From positions 1-53,156 of the forward strand of contig DYJF01000006.1 of the NCBI GenBank assembly GCA_020723205.1: a stretch of DNA of 53,156 nucleotides, in the 5' to 3' direction. The stretch's first letter is position 1. Every line of letters begins with the position of its first letter. Shown one piece after another: positions 14,024 through 22,600 of this stretch. Origin of the DNA: Bdellovibrio sp. (GTDB lineage: Bacteria > UBA10199 > 2-02-FULL-44-16 > DYJF01). The position numbers were made by a program, and so were the translations under genes. The notes beneath the pieces are model-generated. The model was given only the letters and a program-made list of their open reading frames with translations, had not been told where the DNA came from and did no database searches.

Positions 14024-15387
14024 GGAATATTTCAACGGAGATGAAGGTGGGGCTCTTTGCCGCCGCCATCATCCTGCTTGCGGCCGTGATCACCGTCAAG
14101 GTGAGCGAGCGCGCCGTGACCGCGGGACGAGGTTACGAGCTCGTCGCCGTCTTCGACCGCGCCACGGGCCTCAAGATCAAGGCCCCCGTCGAGCTGGCCG
14201 GCGTACAGGTCGGCGTCGTCAGGGAGATAGATCTCTTCGATTCGCGCCGCGCCAAGGTGACCATACTCCTCAACCGCAACGTGAAGATGTCGGCCGACAG
14301 CCGCGCGGTGCTGCGCACGCGCGGATTTCTTGGAGAGACCTATGTCGAGCTCCTGCCCGGCTCGCCCGACGGCGAGATATTGGTCTCCGGCGCTGAGATC
14401 GCCGACACGATGACGTCCGGCGACATGAACACGCTCATCAACCAGTTCAACGATATCGCGGGCGACATAAAGGCGGTGACGTCCTCGCTTCGGACGATGG
14501 TGGGAACCGACGACGGCGCGCCCATCAATCGCATAGTGAGCAATCTGGATAAGTTCAGCGAATCGATAAAGGTAATGGCTCTCAACAATCAGGGCAACGT
14601 CGACAAGATCGCCTCGAACCTCGCGGAGTTCACGACGGAGCTCAAGAGCATGCTGGCGGCCGGCCGCTCCAATGTGCAGGAATCCATCGACCGCATAGCG
14701 TCCATCACGCGCAAGATTGACGAGGGCAAGGGCACGGTGGGCGCGCTCGTCAACGACCAGGAAACGGTCGAGAAGCTCAACAGCGCGCTCGATAACTTGA
14801 ACGAGACGATGGGCGGGTTCAAGAAGCTCGAGACGGAGATAGGATATCACACGGAATACATGGTCAACAGCAGCGACTTCAAGCACTACGTGTCGCTCAA
14901 TTTCAAGCCGGCGCCCGACAAGGCCATCATGTTCGATCTCGTGTCCGACACCGATCCACCCCCGCGCTACGTCAACCGAACGACCGACGTGACGGTGGGC
15001 GGCAGCACGACGACGGTCCAGACGACGACCGCAACGATCGACAGGAGCGCGCTCAGGTTCTCGGCGCAGTTGGCCAAGAAGTTCTACGATTTTCAGTTGA
15101 GGGGCGGCATCATCGAATCGACCGGCGGCGTCGGCGCGGACTATTACAAGGGACCCATCGGTCTGACCTTCGAGGCGTTCAACTTCACCACGAAATACGG
15201 CCAAAAGCCGCATCTCAAGGCGCATGCGGACTTAAACCTCACGAAGAACTTCTACGTGATGGGCGGCGCGGACGACATCATCAATCCTGCGCAGCCGGTG
15301 GATTATTTCGTCGGCGCAGGTTTCCGTCTTGTTGACGACGATATCAAGAGCATGTTCTCGCTGGGCAGTAAGGCGCTCGTGAAGTGA
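14020..15387 (+). CDS. mlaD: MlaD-type MCE-domain protein
   Basis: 455 residues, anchored by one N-terminal membrane helix (FAAAIILLAAVITVKV, about residues 13-28). The MCE domain follows (YELVAVFDRATGLKIKAPVE, then AGVQVGVVREIDLF) up to ETYVELLPGSPD near residue 118. A long helical middle region has repeated VxxNLxxF patterns. The C-terminal 160 residues are beta-rich (RFSAQLAKKFYDFQLRGGII) and unlike E. coli MlaD, which is less than half this length. The extra domain may bridge the periplasm or contact the outer membrane, which is inference. ATGA overlap with mlaF. Confidence 0.92.
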   Translation: MRNISTEMKVGLFAAAIILLAAVITVKVSERAVTAGRGYELVAVFDRATGLKIKAPVELAGVQVGVVREIDLFDSRRAKVTILLNRNVKMSADSRAVLRTRGFLGETYVELLPGSPDGEILVSGAEIADTMTSGDMNTLINQFNDIAGDIKAVTSSLRTMVGTDDGAPINRIVSNLDKFSESIKVMALNNQGNVDKIASNLAEFTTELKSMLAAGRSNVQESIDRIASITRKIDEGKGTVGALVNDQETVEKLNSALDNLNETMGGFKKLETEIGYHTEYMVNSSDFKHYVSLNFKPAPDKAIMFDLVSDTDPPPRYVNRTTDVTVGGSTTTVQTTTATIDRSALRFSAQLAKKFYDFQLRGGIIESTGGVGADYYKGPIGLTFEAFNFTTKYGQKPHLKAHADLNLTKNFYVMGGADDIINPAQPVDYFVGAGFRLVDDDIKSMFSLGSKALVK

Positions 15388-15409
15388 TACCCTGACAAAA
15401 GGAAGGCGT

Positions 15410-16984
15410 ATGCCTAAGATAAAAAGGGCGTTAATAAGTGTATCCGATAAGGCCGGTCTTGACGAGCTCGCAAGGGGGCTGGCTTCGATGGGCGTGGAGA
15501 TCATCTCCACGGGCGGGACGTCGAAGGCGCTCAAGGACGCAAAGGTCCCCGTGACCGATATCTCCGACCACACCGGTTTTCCTGAAATACTTGACGGCCG
15601 GCTCAAGACCTTACATCCAAAGATCCACGGCGGGATACTCGGCATCAGGGAGAACAAGAAGCATCAGGAGGAGATGGCGAAGAATAACGTCTGCCCGATA
15701 GACCTCGTCGTCGTGAATCTCTATCCCTTCGAAGCGACGGTTGCGAAACCCGGCTGCACCTTCGAGGAGGCGATAGAGAACATAGATATCGGCGGTCCCA
15801 CGATGCTCCGCGCCGCAGCCAAGAACCATCACGACGTCGCGGTCGTCTGCGATCCCGCAGATTATCCGGCGATCATCAAGGAGATGAGGGAGAAGGGCGG
15901 GGAGGTCTCGGCCGAGACCAAGTTCATGCTGGCGAAGAAGGTTTTTGCCCACACGGCGCGCTACGACTCCGCCATCATCACTCACTTGAGCCGATACGAC
16001 GACGCGGGAAAGCTTCTGGAGGTTCCCTCCGTCGTCGGCCTCACTTTCGAAAAGGTGCAGGACCTTCGCTACGGGGAGAACCCGCACCAGAAGGCGGCGT
16101 TCTACAGGGACGCGCGTGCGGCCGCGGAGCCCTCCGTGGCGAACGCGAACCAGCTCCACGGCAAGGAGCTTTCCTACAACAACATAATGGATGCGGACGC
16201 GACGATCGAAATGGTGGGAGAATTCGTTGACAATCCGTTCGCGGCGGTGATAGTGAAGCACGCTAATCCTTGCGGCGTCGCTGTTTCCAAGGGCTCGCTC
16301 TCGGACGCTTTCGCGAAGGCCCTTTCCTGCGACCCGGTTTCCGCGTTCGGGGGAATAATCGGTCTCAACCGTGCTCTCGACGAGGCGACCGCGAAGACGA
16401 TTTCCGAGACCTTTTTCGAGGTGATCGTCGCGCCGAAGTATGAAGCGAAAGCGCTGGAGATATTGAAGCAGAAAAAGAACATACGGCTCCTTGAAATTCC
16501 GGGATTGGGCGAAAAGTTCAAGCATTCGGGCTTCGCGCTCCGCAAGGTCGTCGGCGGCGCGCTCATAGGCGACCGTGACTTAAGCTGTGACGATGTGAGG
16601 GGCTCGAAAGTGGTGACGAAGCGCGGCCCCACCGAAGAGGAGTGGGCCGCCCTCGAGTTTGCGTGGAGAGTGGTCAAACACGTCAAATCGAACGCTATCG
16701 TCTACGCGGCGGCGGGCCGCACGGTCGGCATCGGCGCCGGCCAGATGAGCCGCGTGGATTCGTCGAAGATCGCGGTGATGAAGGCGCAATCTTCGCTTAA
16801 GGGATCGGTCATCGCGTCCGATGCGTTCTTCCCCTTCAGGGACGGAGTTGACGCCGCTGCGGCGGCGGGGGCCACAGCCGTTGTACAGCCCGGCGGTTCG
16901 GTGAGGGACGAAGAGGTCATAAAAGCAGCAGATGAAAATAACATTGCCATGGTGTTCACTGGGGTGAGGCACTTCAGGCACTAA
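15410..16984 (+). CDS. purH: bifunctional AICAR transformylase/IMP cyclohydrolase
   Basis: Catalyses the last two steps of IMP synthesis. 524 residues. The N-terminal cyclohydrolase domain has [43 protein letters not shown] and [16 protein letters not shown]. The C-terminal transformylase domain has [37 protein letters not shown] and [10 protein letters not shown], and ends [18 protein letters not shown] good ribosome-binding site (AAAGGAAGG) precedes ATG 15410. It lies 22 bases after mlaD and may share its transcript. Confidence 0.97.
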   Translation: MPKIKRALISVSDKAGLDELARGLASMGVEIISTGGTSKALKDAKVPVTDISDHTGFPEILDGRLKTLHPKIHGGILGIRENKKHQEEMAKNNVCPIDLVVVNLYPFEATVAKPGCTFEEAIENIDIGGPTMLRAAAKNHHDVAVVCDPADYPAIIKEMREKGGEVSAETKFMLAKKVFAHTARYDSAIITHLSRYDDAGKLLEVPSVVGLTFEKVQDLRYGENPHQKAAFYRDARAAAEPSVANANQLHGKELSYNNIMDADATIEMVGEFVDNPFAAVIVKHANPCGVAVSKGSLSDAFAKALSCDPVSAFGGIIGLNRALDEATAKTISETFFEVIVAPKYEAKALEILKQKKNIRLLEIPGLGEKFKHSGFALRKVVGGALIGDRDLSCDDVRGSKVVTKRGPTEEEWAALEFAWRVVKHVKSNAIVYAAAGRTVGIGAGQMSRVDSSKIAVMKAQSSLKGSVIASDAFFPFRDGVDAAAAAGATAVVQPGGSVRDEEVIKAADENNIAMVFTGVRHFRH

Positions 16985-17003
16985 CCAAAAGGAGGAAAAG
17001 GAG

Positions 17004-17309
17004 ATGGACTATCGGGTCTGTCAGGATGTGAATTTTGAGAAGTACGAGTTCTGGTGCAGGGGTGGTCCGGCCGCCATGTGCTATAATTGGCCGGTCACAA
17101 GTCAGCGTGAAGTTTGCGGCGAATGGAGAGCTTCAGAGCAGGATGCCTACGCGTCTTTCTACACTACGATCGAGCACGCAACCGATTGCAGCCGCCCGGG
17201 GAATTCCTGTTTCAATGCCACGCGGGTGGGAAGGCCGGAGGTTGAGACCAGCGCAGCCGCGTCGCAGAAATTCTCGCTGCTCGATGTCATCAAGAAAATA
17301 TTCAGATAG
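17004..17309 (+). CDS. small cysteine-rich protein, unknown
   Basis: 101 residues with a very strong ribosome-binding site (AAAGGAGGAAAAGGAG) 19 bases after purH, and a strong terminator downstream, so translation is likely. Six cysteines at positions 6, 18, 26, 38, 62 and 69, rich in Trp/Tyr, no signal peptide or membrane segment. The spacing is not a recognised zinc finger. It ends with an amphipathic basic KFSLLDVIKKIFR. An inverted pair ATAGTCGG/CCGACTAT lies right after the stop. No family recognised. Confidence 0.7.
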   Translation: MDYRVCQDVNFEKYEFWCRGGPAAMCYNWPVTSQREVCGEWRASEQDAYASFYTTIEHATDCSRPGNSCFNATRVGRPEVETSAAASQKFSLLDVIKKIFR

Positions 17310-17343
17310 TCGGCGACGGCCCACGGCCGTCCGACTATGGATA

Positions 17344-17376
17344 TAAAAAAACCCCGCTCTCCCGAGCGGGGTTTTC
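17344..17376 (+). terminator. bidirectional rho-independent terminator
   Basis: Perfect 8-bp stem CCCCGCTC/GAGCGGGG with a 4-base loop, flanked by an A-run on the left and Ts on the right. It ends the small Cys-rich gene on the plus strand, and from its A-run could also serve the minus-strand lipoprotein gene that ends at 17397. Confidence 0.9.
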
Positions 17377-17396
17377 GCTTTTATCCTTTAAGCCGT

Positions 17397-18038
17397 TCAG
17401 TTGAGCGGTGATCCTCCGCGCACGGGGTGATCCGCGTTCTCCCTGAATCTTTGCATGTCGTCGATCAAATCCTCGTTTATCAGCATTACCGGTATGAACC
17501 ACGCGGTTCCCAGCCAGTTCGAATCTATGGCGACCTTGCCCGTCATGACCACTATGAGGTTCTTTAAGGCGCGGCCCTTGTTCCGGTTCTTGTAGAACAT
17601 GTATTTCTCTGTCACCAGCGATCCGTCCTCCTCGAACTCGTATTTAAGGCATGAATCGAAACCGGAGGCAGAGCAGTCGGCGAGGTCGGAAATATCGCCG
17701 CGCACTTCCGTCAGATAGCTGTCAAGATCCTGATCGTCGACTATGTTGAACGCCGCCCAGACCAGTTCGTCGTTCCTCGTAAAGGACGTATCGAGCGGGC
17801 TGGTTTCTTTCGCTTCCCAGCTCGACATGTATGAGATATTGACCGAACCTACAGTGGTGGCCTTCGTATAGGTCTTCGCCGTCTCAAGCTCCTCGTCGGG
17901 GTTGCCGGCATCGGTCACGCGGAGCCCCGTCTCGCCGATATCGCCGGTCATGGGGTTCAAAGCCGTGCCCGCGGAGCAGGCGGAGAGGGCGAACCCGATA
18001 AGAACGGCCGCCAGTGTCATGATCGCATTATGCTTCAT
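17397..18038 (-). CDS. lipoprotein paired with TIGR02147 regulator
   Basis: A 213-residue lipoprotein. From ATG 18038 the signal peptide reads MKHNAIMTLAAVLIGFALSA with lipobox LSAC at Cys20. The mature protein is acidic, without a recognised domain; VGSVNISYMSSWEAKETS and KNLIVVMTGKVAIDSN are its more ordered parts. The start lies 11 bases inside the end of the upstream regulator gene, with AGAGGTG upstream, so the two form a coupled pair. A longer frame to 18110 is an artefact of that overlap. Confidence 0.75.
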   Translation of the reverse strand: MKHNAIMTLAAVLIGFALSACSAGTALNPMTGDIGETGLRVTDAGNPDEELETAKTYTKATTVGSVNISYMSSWEAKETSPLDTSFTRNDELVWAAFNIVDDQDLDSYLTEVRGDISDLADCSASGFDSCLKYEFEEDGSLVTEKYMFYKNRNKGRALKNLIVVMTGKVAIDSNWLGTAWFIPVMLINEDLIDDMQRFRENADHPVRGGSPLN

Positions 18039-18858
18039 CGTGCACCTCTGTAAGATGAAAGAGCTGAAAATTGATCTGATAGACCGCCTGCGGTCCGTCG
18101 CATTCCTCAAGCATGGCCCTAAGCTCTTTTCTGAACTCGTTTATCCTGCCCTTGACCTCGTTGAACTTGTCGCGGGAAAGGGCGACCGTCAGGGACGAAA
18201 TGCTTCTGTGACGGGCCTTATTGTTCGTGACCGCCTCCGCCGCTTTGTGGATCATCTCGCGGTGGAAGTTTCCGAGCGCCAGTGATTTCACCTCGTCAGC
18301 GGTCGCGACCGACTTGTCGGTCTGGATCATCTTCCCGTTCTCGCTCCTGGATAGAAGGCCCAAGCGCAGGAGAAGATCGATCGTCGCCTTTGCCTCGGTG
18401 ACCGTGATGCCGGGCTTGAGCTTCTTTGCTATCCAGACGGGGTCTTCTTTGAAGTTGGGAAGCGTCACCATCTCCCTGATGACCGCGTAGTACCATTTTG
18501 AAAAATACTCGAAATGATCGTTTTCAAGGTGGCGCACCTTGATGTACCTTTTCGATGTCGTGAGCTTCTTATAATAGCGATTCTTCTCATCGTGGCTCTT
18601 CGCCTGCGTGAAATTGACGAGGTCCTCAAAGAAGCGCTCCTCGTGGCGCTTGAGCTTTAACGCCTTCGCGAACTTACCGATGGAGTTGGGGGTCAGGCCG
18701 CGGTCTCCGTCCATGACCATCTTAAGATAGCTGGGCGAGGAAAGGCCGGCGTCCATCGCGAACTTCCTGAAGGAAAAGCCCCTGCTGTGGGTCCTCAACC
18801 ATTCGCAGACGTCGCGCAGGAAAACGCGGTAATCCAAATAATCATAAATTAACGGCAT
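18028..18858 (-). CDS. TIGR02147 family regulator-like protein
   Basis: 276 residues from ATG 18858 (MPLIYDYLDYRVFLRDVCEW). This opening and the HTH-like segment FRKFAMDAGLSSPSYLKMVM, followed by GLTPNSIGKFAKALKLK, are characteristic of the TIGR02147 family (DUF4423 C-terminal region), known from Fibrobacter and Bdellovibrio-type bacteria and thought to be regulatory. The middle HFEYFSKWYYAVIREMVTLP is also typical. No transmembrane segment. It overlaps the lipoprotein gene downstream and faces an AT-rich gap shared with the MopE-like gene, which it may control (inference). Confidence 0.8.
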   Translation of the reverse strand: MPLIYDYLDYRVFLRDVCEWLRTHSRGFSFRKFAMDAGLSSPSYLKMVMDGDRGLTPNSIGKFAKALKLKRHEERFFEDLVNFTQAKSHDEKNRYYKKLTTSKRYIKVRHLENDHFEYFSKWYYAVIREMVTLPNFKEDPVWIAKKLKPGITVTEAKATIDLLLRLGLLSRSENGKMIQTDKSVATADEVKSLALGNFHREMIHKAAEAVTNNKARHRSISSLTVALSRDKFNEVKGRINEFRKELRAMLEECDGPQAVYQINFQLFHLTEVHDEA

Positions 18859-19082
18859 TTGCTCCCTCACATTATTATTATCGGCAGGGAGGAGGCAAAA
18901 GTTGCGCCCGAACGCAAAAAAATGTGGACACCCCCCTAACAAAAAGGACATATATTTCAAATACTTATAAAATATGGCGAATTGAGACCGTTTTCTTGAT
19001 CAAATAAATCTGTGAACACCCACCTGTCTTCCGCCTTTATGCCGCCTTGATGAAATGGCCCCACAATGTTACAAAGATACGG

Positions 19083-22000
19083 ATGCATTTCAGGTCTTCA
19101 CTTTTCATCCTGTCGGTCCTTGCAGCGCTGCTTATCAAGGTCCACGCTGCGGCCCAAACGAAGGAAAGCTGCCCCCCCAATTTTCAATGGGACGGGGAGA
19201 AGTGCGTTTCCTGCGTGAGGCCCTGCGATACTGGCATGAAAGGCGTCTGCGGGCGCGGGCTCACGAACTGTCTGAAGGGGGCCCTTGCCTGCGAGGTGAT
19301 GACGCGTCCCGGCGAGCGCGTTGAGATTTGCAACGGGGAGGACGACGACTGCGACGGAGAGACCGACGAGGGTTTTGACAAGGACCGCGACGGTTATACG
19401 GCGTGCAAGGGCGACTGCGACGATAGAAATCCCGCCATACATCCGGACGCCGTGGAGAGGTGCGACGGCATAGACAACGACTGCACCGGTATCAGGGACG
19501 ACAGTTTCGAGATAGGCGCCGCATGCGGCGTGGGACGGGGCGCATGTCTTGTGAAGGGGAAGCGGCGCTGCTCTCCCGACGGTACGAGCGTCATATGCGA
19601 TGCCGTAGCCGGTGTTCCCAAGCCGGAAGTGTGCGACGGACTGGATAACGACTGCGACGGCACGGCGGACAACGGCATGGGCGAGCTTACCTGCGGCATC
19701 GGAGCGTGCCGGACGACGGTCGCCGCGTGTGTTAGCGGAAAGGCGAACCGCTGCCAGCCGCTTAAAGCCGCAGCCGAGACCTGCGGCGACAAGATCGACA
19801 ACGATTGCGACGGCAGGGTGGACGAGGATTTCGAGAATCTGGGCAGGAGCTGCCGCAAAGGCGTCGGCGGTTGCGAGCGGACGGGGCGCTTTGAATGTTC
19901 AGAGGATAAGTCGTCCCTCAAGTGCGACGCGGTTCCGGGTCCTCCCAAGCAGGAGCTCTGCGGGAACAAGCTCGACGACGATTGCAACGGCATCATAGAC
20001 GATGCCGCAGGTATGGGCGTTGCCTGCGACAACGGTCAGGCGGGTCTGTGCCGCCGCGAGGGGACGACCGTATGCGACGCGAAAAAGGGCGCGGTGGTCT
20101 GTTCGGCGCCGCCGGTGGAGCCGAGGCCTGAAAAGTGCGATGGTCTTGACAACGACTGCGACGGCGACATCGACGAAGGGGTCAAGAACGCCTGCGGCGG
20201 CTGCGGGGAGCTTCCGGCGAAGATAGGCGACGTTTGCCGCCTTGCCCGCGCCGACAGTTGCGGCACAGGGGTCTTCGAATGCGACGCGGCAAATCAGGGT
20301 TCTCTTGTCTGCAGTCCGCGTTTTAATCTCTCGCAGAACCTGCCGTGCGAGAGCGACGCGAATCCGTGCACGAAGGATTTTTGCCTCGACGGAAGCTGCA
20401 ACCACGCTCCTTTTCCTGACGGGACTTCATGCGACGACTCCGACATGTGTACGATCGCCGATATGTGCATGGGGGGCGAATGCGGCCCGGGCGGCATTCT
20501 CTCCTGTGAGGACGGGAACGTCTGCACGGAAGAGATCTGCGATTCGAAGGCGGGATGCATCTACGAACCTGTGGGGGGCGGGTTCAGGAACGAGTGCGGC
20601 GGCTGCGATCTCTTGACCGTTTCCGCGGGAGAGGCGTGCGATGCCCAAGGATTATCTGGCGTGTGCGGGAAGGGCCGATACGGTTGCATGCCGGAAGGGA
20701 ACATCGCCTGCGTGCAGACCGTTTTTTCTTCCGAGGAGACATGCAACTCGGCCGACGACGACTGCGACGGGGCCGTTGACGAGGATCTGGGCGAGACCGC
20801 GTGCGGCATCGGCGCGTGTCGCGTGACGGTCGCGAACTGCATCGGGGGGGCGATCAAGACATGCGTGCCGGGGCTCCCTGTGGCGGAGAGCTGTCTGAAC
20901 ATGGGAGCCGACAGCGATTGCAACGGAGTTGATGACGATATCGCGGGACTGGGAGTTGGTTGTCCGGTTACCATCGGGAGCTGCATTGTTCCGGGGACGT
21001 TCCAATGCGAGGCAGGTCGCGATATGCCGGTATGCGCGGCCGCCGATCCCTTCGATGCGGCCGACGATAACAAGAACGGCGTGCCCAACTACTGCGACCG
21101 CGGCGGTGCGACCGCCACGGCCGGCGATATATATGACCCCGCCAGAACACGCGCGGTGATGCTTCCGTGGGCGTCGGTGGGGGCCTCGGCGCTCACTTCG
21201 CCCGATCTCAAATACGCGTGGCTCGTTGTAGCCGGCGGTAATTCGGGAGCGGGAGGGATAGCGGCCTTGCCGGTCAGAGAGATCTTTGACGAGAAGCGTA
21301 TCGTCTTTCGCGCATGCACCCTCGATATCGACCGCCCGATCGAAGGACTTGCGATGTCGGCCAATGACACGCTCATAGTGGCCGCGCCGGGCGAATATCA
21401 TGCCGTTCGGGAACTATCCGCGCAGCTTGCCGGATCGCAGGCGCTGTCCTGTCGTCTGAAACCCGATCCGGTCTTGAGCGGCGAATCGAGGCCGTGGTCC
21501 CTGACATCGTCCAAGACGGATGAATCGTGCAAGGTCACGAAGATCGCCTCTTTGGCAGGGAGCGCCTCTGCGGACTCGCCGGTGGCCGGTCTTGTCTTAT
21601 GCGATCTTAGAGAACAGCCGCGCGAGGCGAAGGCGAACCAAGGTGTGGGGCTCGACATCATCTCGGTCGTGCCGCAGGGCGCTAAGCATCTCTTCATTCC
21701 GCTCTGGCGCGCCGCGTCTCCTCCGACGGCCCTTTCGGTCGTGCCGTTAGAGCTTGCCGGCAAGACGGTGTTCGGTATCGTTTCTGTTGTGGACTCAAGG
21801 AGTGTCGTCGCGCTCTGCCGCGAGAACAAGGGGGAATGGGGATGCATCAGAGGCGAAGCGCCGAACGTTAAGAGGGAGCTCAAGTTCATTCGCGCAGCCG
21901 AGGGCGAGGCCTATTTTGCGGCGGCCCCTGACGGCGCCGTCTTCAAGCTATCGGTGGACAAGGACTCTCCGGAACTGATCGACACCGGCAGGCGCATCCC

Positions 22001-22514
22001 GCCGTTGAGACCGGAATCTCTGATAGATGATGTTGCCGGCACGGGGGAGATATCTTTTGCCGATCCGCATGCGATGACGGCGTTCAGCGGGAAGGAATAC
22101 GGCGGGGACGATCTATTCGCGGCATACGACATTCTGCGGGGAGCGAAAAAGATCGGCACGATGGGATTCTTCTTCTTCAATGAGAACGAGCCGCCTCGCG
22201 GAACGATCACCGAGGTAAAGTTCGAGGGGGGCAGGGGGATCGCGAGGTTCGACTTCACCGACCCCACCGGCGACGCTCTCGACTACAAGTTCCATATCTT
22301 AGCGAAACACGGCGGTTCGCTCGATAACTGGATCGACTCCGTGAGCGGGAGCGACATCCGTTTTTCTCCGAAAGGCGAGGCCTCTTCAGCGGTCGGTGTC
22401 TGGCCCGTGAGTCTGGTGGTCGAAGTGACCGATCCCGGCGGCAAAGGAATAAGGGTCGTCGCTGCCATCGCAAGTGACGGTGCTGTGGAATCACTGCACG
22501 AATCATCAAGATAG
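19083..22514 (+). CDS. large secreted MopE-like Cys/Asp-repeat protein
   Basis: 1143 residues from ATG 19083, with signal peptide MHFRSSLFILSVLAALLIKV then HAAA; an ATG at 19050 is an alternative and neither has a clear ribosome-binding site. The first 700 residues carry at least seven copies of the putative metal-binding motif CDGxDNDCDGxxDE (for example CDGLDNDCDGTADNG and CNSADDDCDGAVDED) with Cys-rich modules such as CGIGACRTTVAAC between them. The motif is named after MopE of Methylococcus, a surface copper-binding protein, and is abundant in myxobacteria-like genomes. The C-terminal 450 residues have few cysteines and a beta-rich pattern with no family recognised; there is no sorting tail. 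Probably surface-exposed or exported. Confidence 0.85.
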   Translation: MHFRSSLFILSVLAALLIKVHAAAQTKESCPPNFQWDGEKCVSCVRPCDTGMKGVCGRGLTNCLKGALACEVMTRPGERVEICNGEDDDCDGETDEGFDKDRDGYTACKGDCDDRNPAIHPDAVERCDGIDNDCTGIRDDSFEIGAACGVGRGACLVKGKRRCSPDGTSVICDAVAGVPKPEVCDGLDNDCDGTADNGMGELTCGIGACRTTVAACVSGKANRCQPLKAAAETCGDKIDNDCDGRVDEDFENLGRSCRKGVGGCERTGRFECSEDKSSLKCDAVPGPPKQELCGNKLDDDCNGIIDDAAGMGVACDNGQAGLCRREGTTVCDAKKGAVVCSAPPVEPRPEKCDGLDNDCDGDIDEGVKNACGGCGELPAKIGDVCRLARADSCGTGVFECDAANQGSLVCSPRFNLSQNLPCESDANPCTKDFCLDGSCNHAPFPDGTSCDDSDMCTIADMCMGGECGPGGILSCEDGNVCTEEICDSKAGCIYEPVGGGFRNECGGCDLLTVSAGEACDAQGLSGVCGKGRYGCMPEGNIACVQTVFSSEETCNSADDDCDGAVDEDLGETACGIGACRVTVANCIGGAIKTCVPGLPVAESCLNMGADSDCNGVDDDIAGLGVGCPVTIGSCIVPGTFQCEAGRDMPVCAAADPFDAADDNKNGVPNYCDRGGATATAGDIYDPARTRAVMLPWASVGASALTSPDLKYAWLVVAGGNSGAGGIAALPVREIFDEKRIVFRACTLDIDRPIEGLAMSANDTLIVAAPGEYHAVRELSAQLAGSQALSCRLKPDPVLSGESRPWSLTSSKTDESCKVTKIASLAGSASADSPVAGLVLCDLREQPREAKANQGVGLDIISVVPQGAKHLFIPLWRAASPPTALSVVPLELAGKTVFGIVSVVDSRSVVALCRENKGEWGCIRGEAPNVKRELKFIRAAEGEAYFAAAPDGAVFKLSVDKDSPELIDTGRRIPPLRPESLIDDVAGTGEISFADPHAMTAFSGKEYGGDDLFAAYDILRGAKKIGTMGFFFFNENEPPRGTITEVKFEGGRGIARFDFTDPTGDALDYKFHILAKHGGSLDNWIDSVSGSDIRFSPKGEASSAVGVWPVSLVVEVTDPGGKGIRVVAAIASDGAVESLHESSR

Positions 22515-22600
22515 TCCTTTTCCCTTGATTTATAAGCAGGCGCGGAAGTATAGAACGCCCTCAAATGGGCCTTTTTAGACGCCTGTTCGGGAGGCGGAAG

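Noticed and set aside
14032-15225. 397-codon minus-strand frame opposite mlaD
   Set aside because: It is a shadow of GC-rich codons. The plus strand encodes a clear MCE protein in an mlaE-mlaF-mlaD operon with ATGA overlaps.
15611-16525. 304-codon minus-strand frame opposite purH
   Set aside because: Antisense shadow of a highly conserved enzyme; its translation is rich in Arg, His and Val with no domain.
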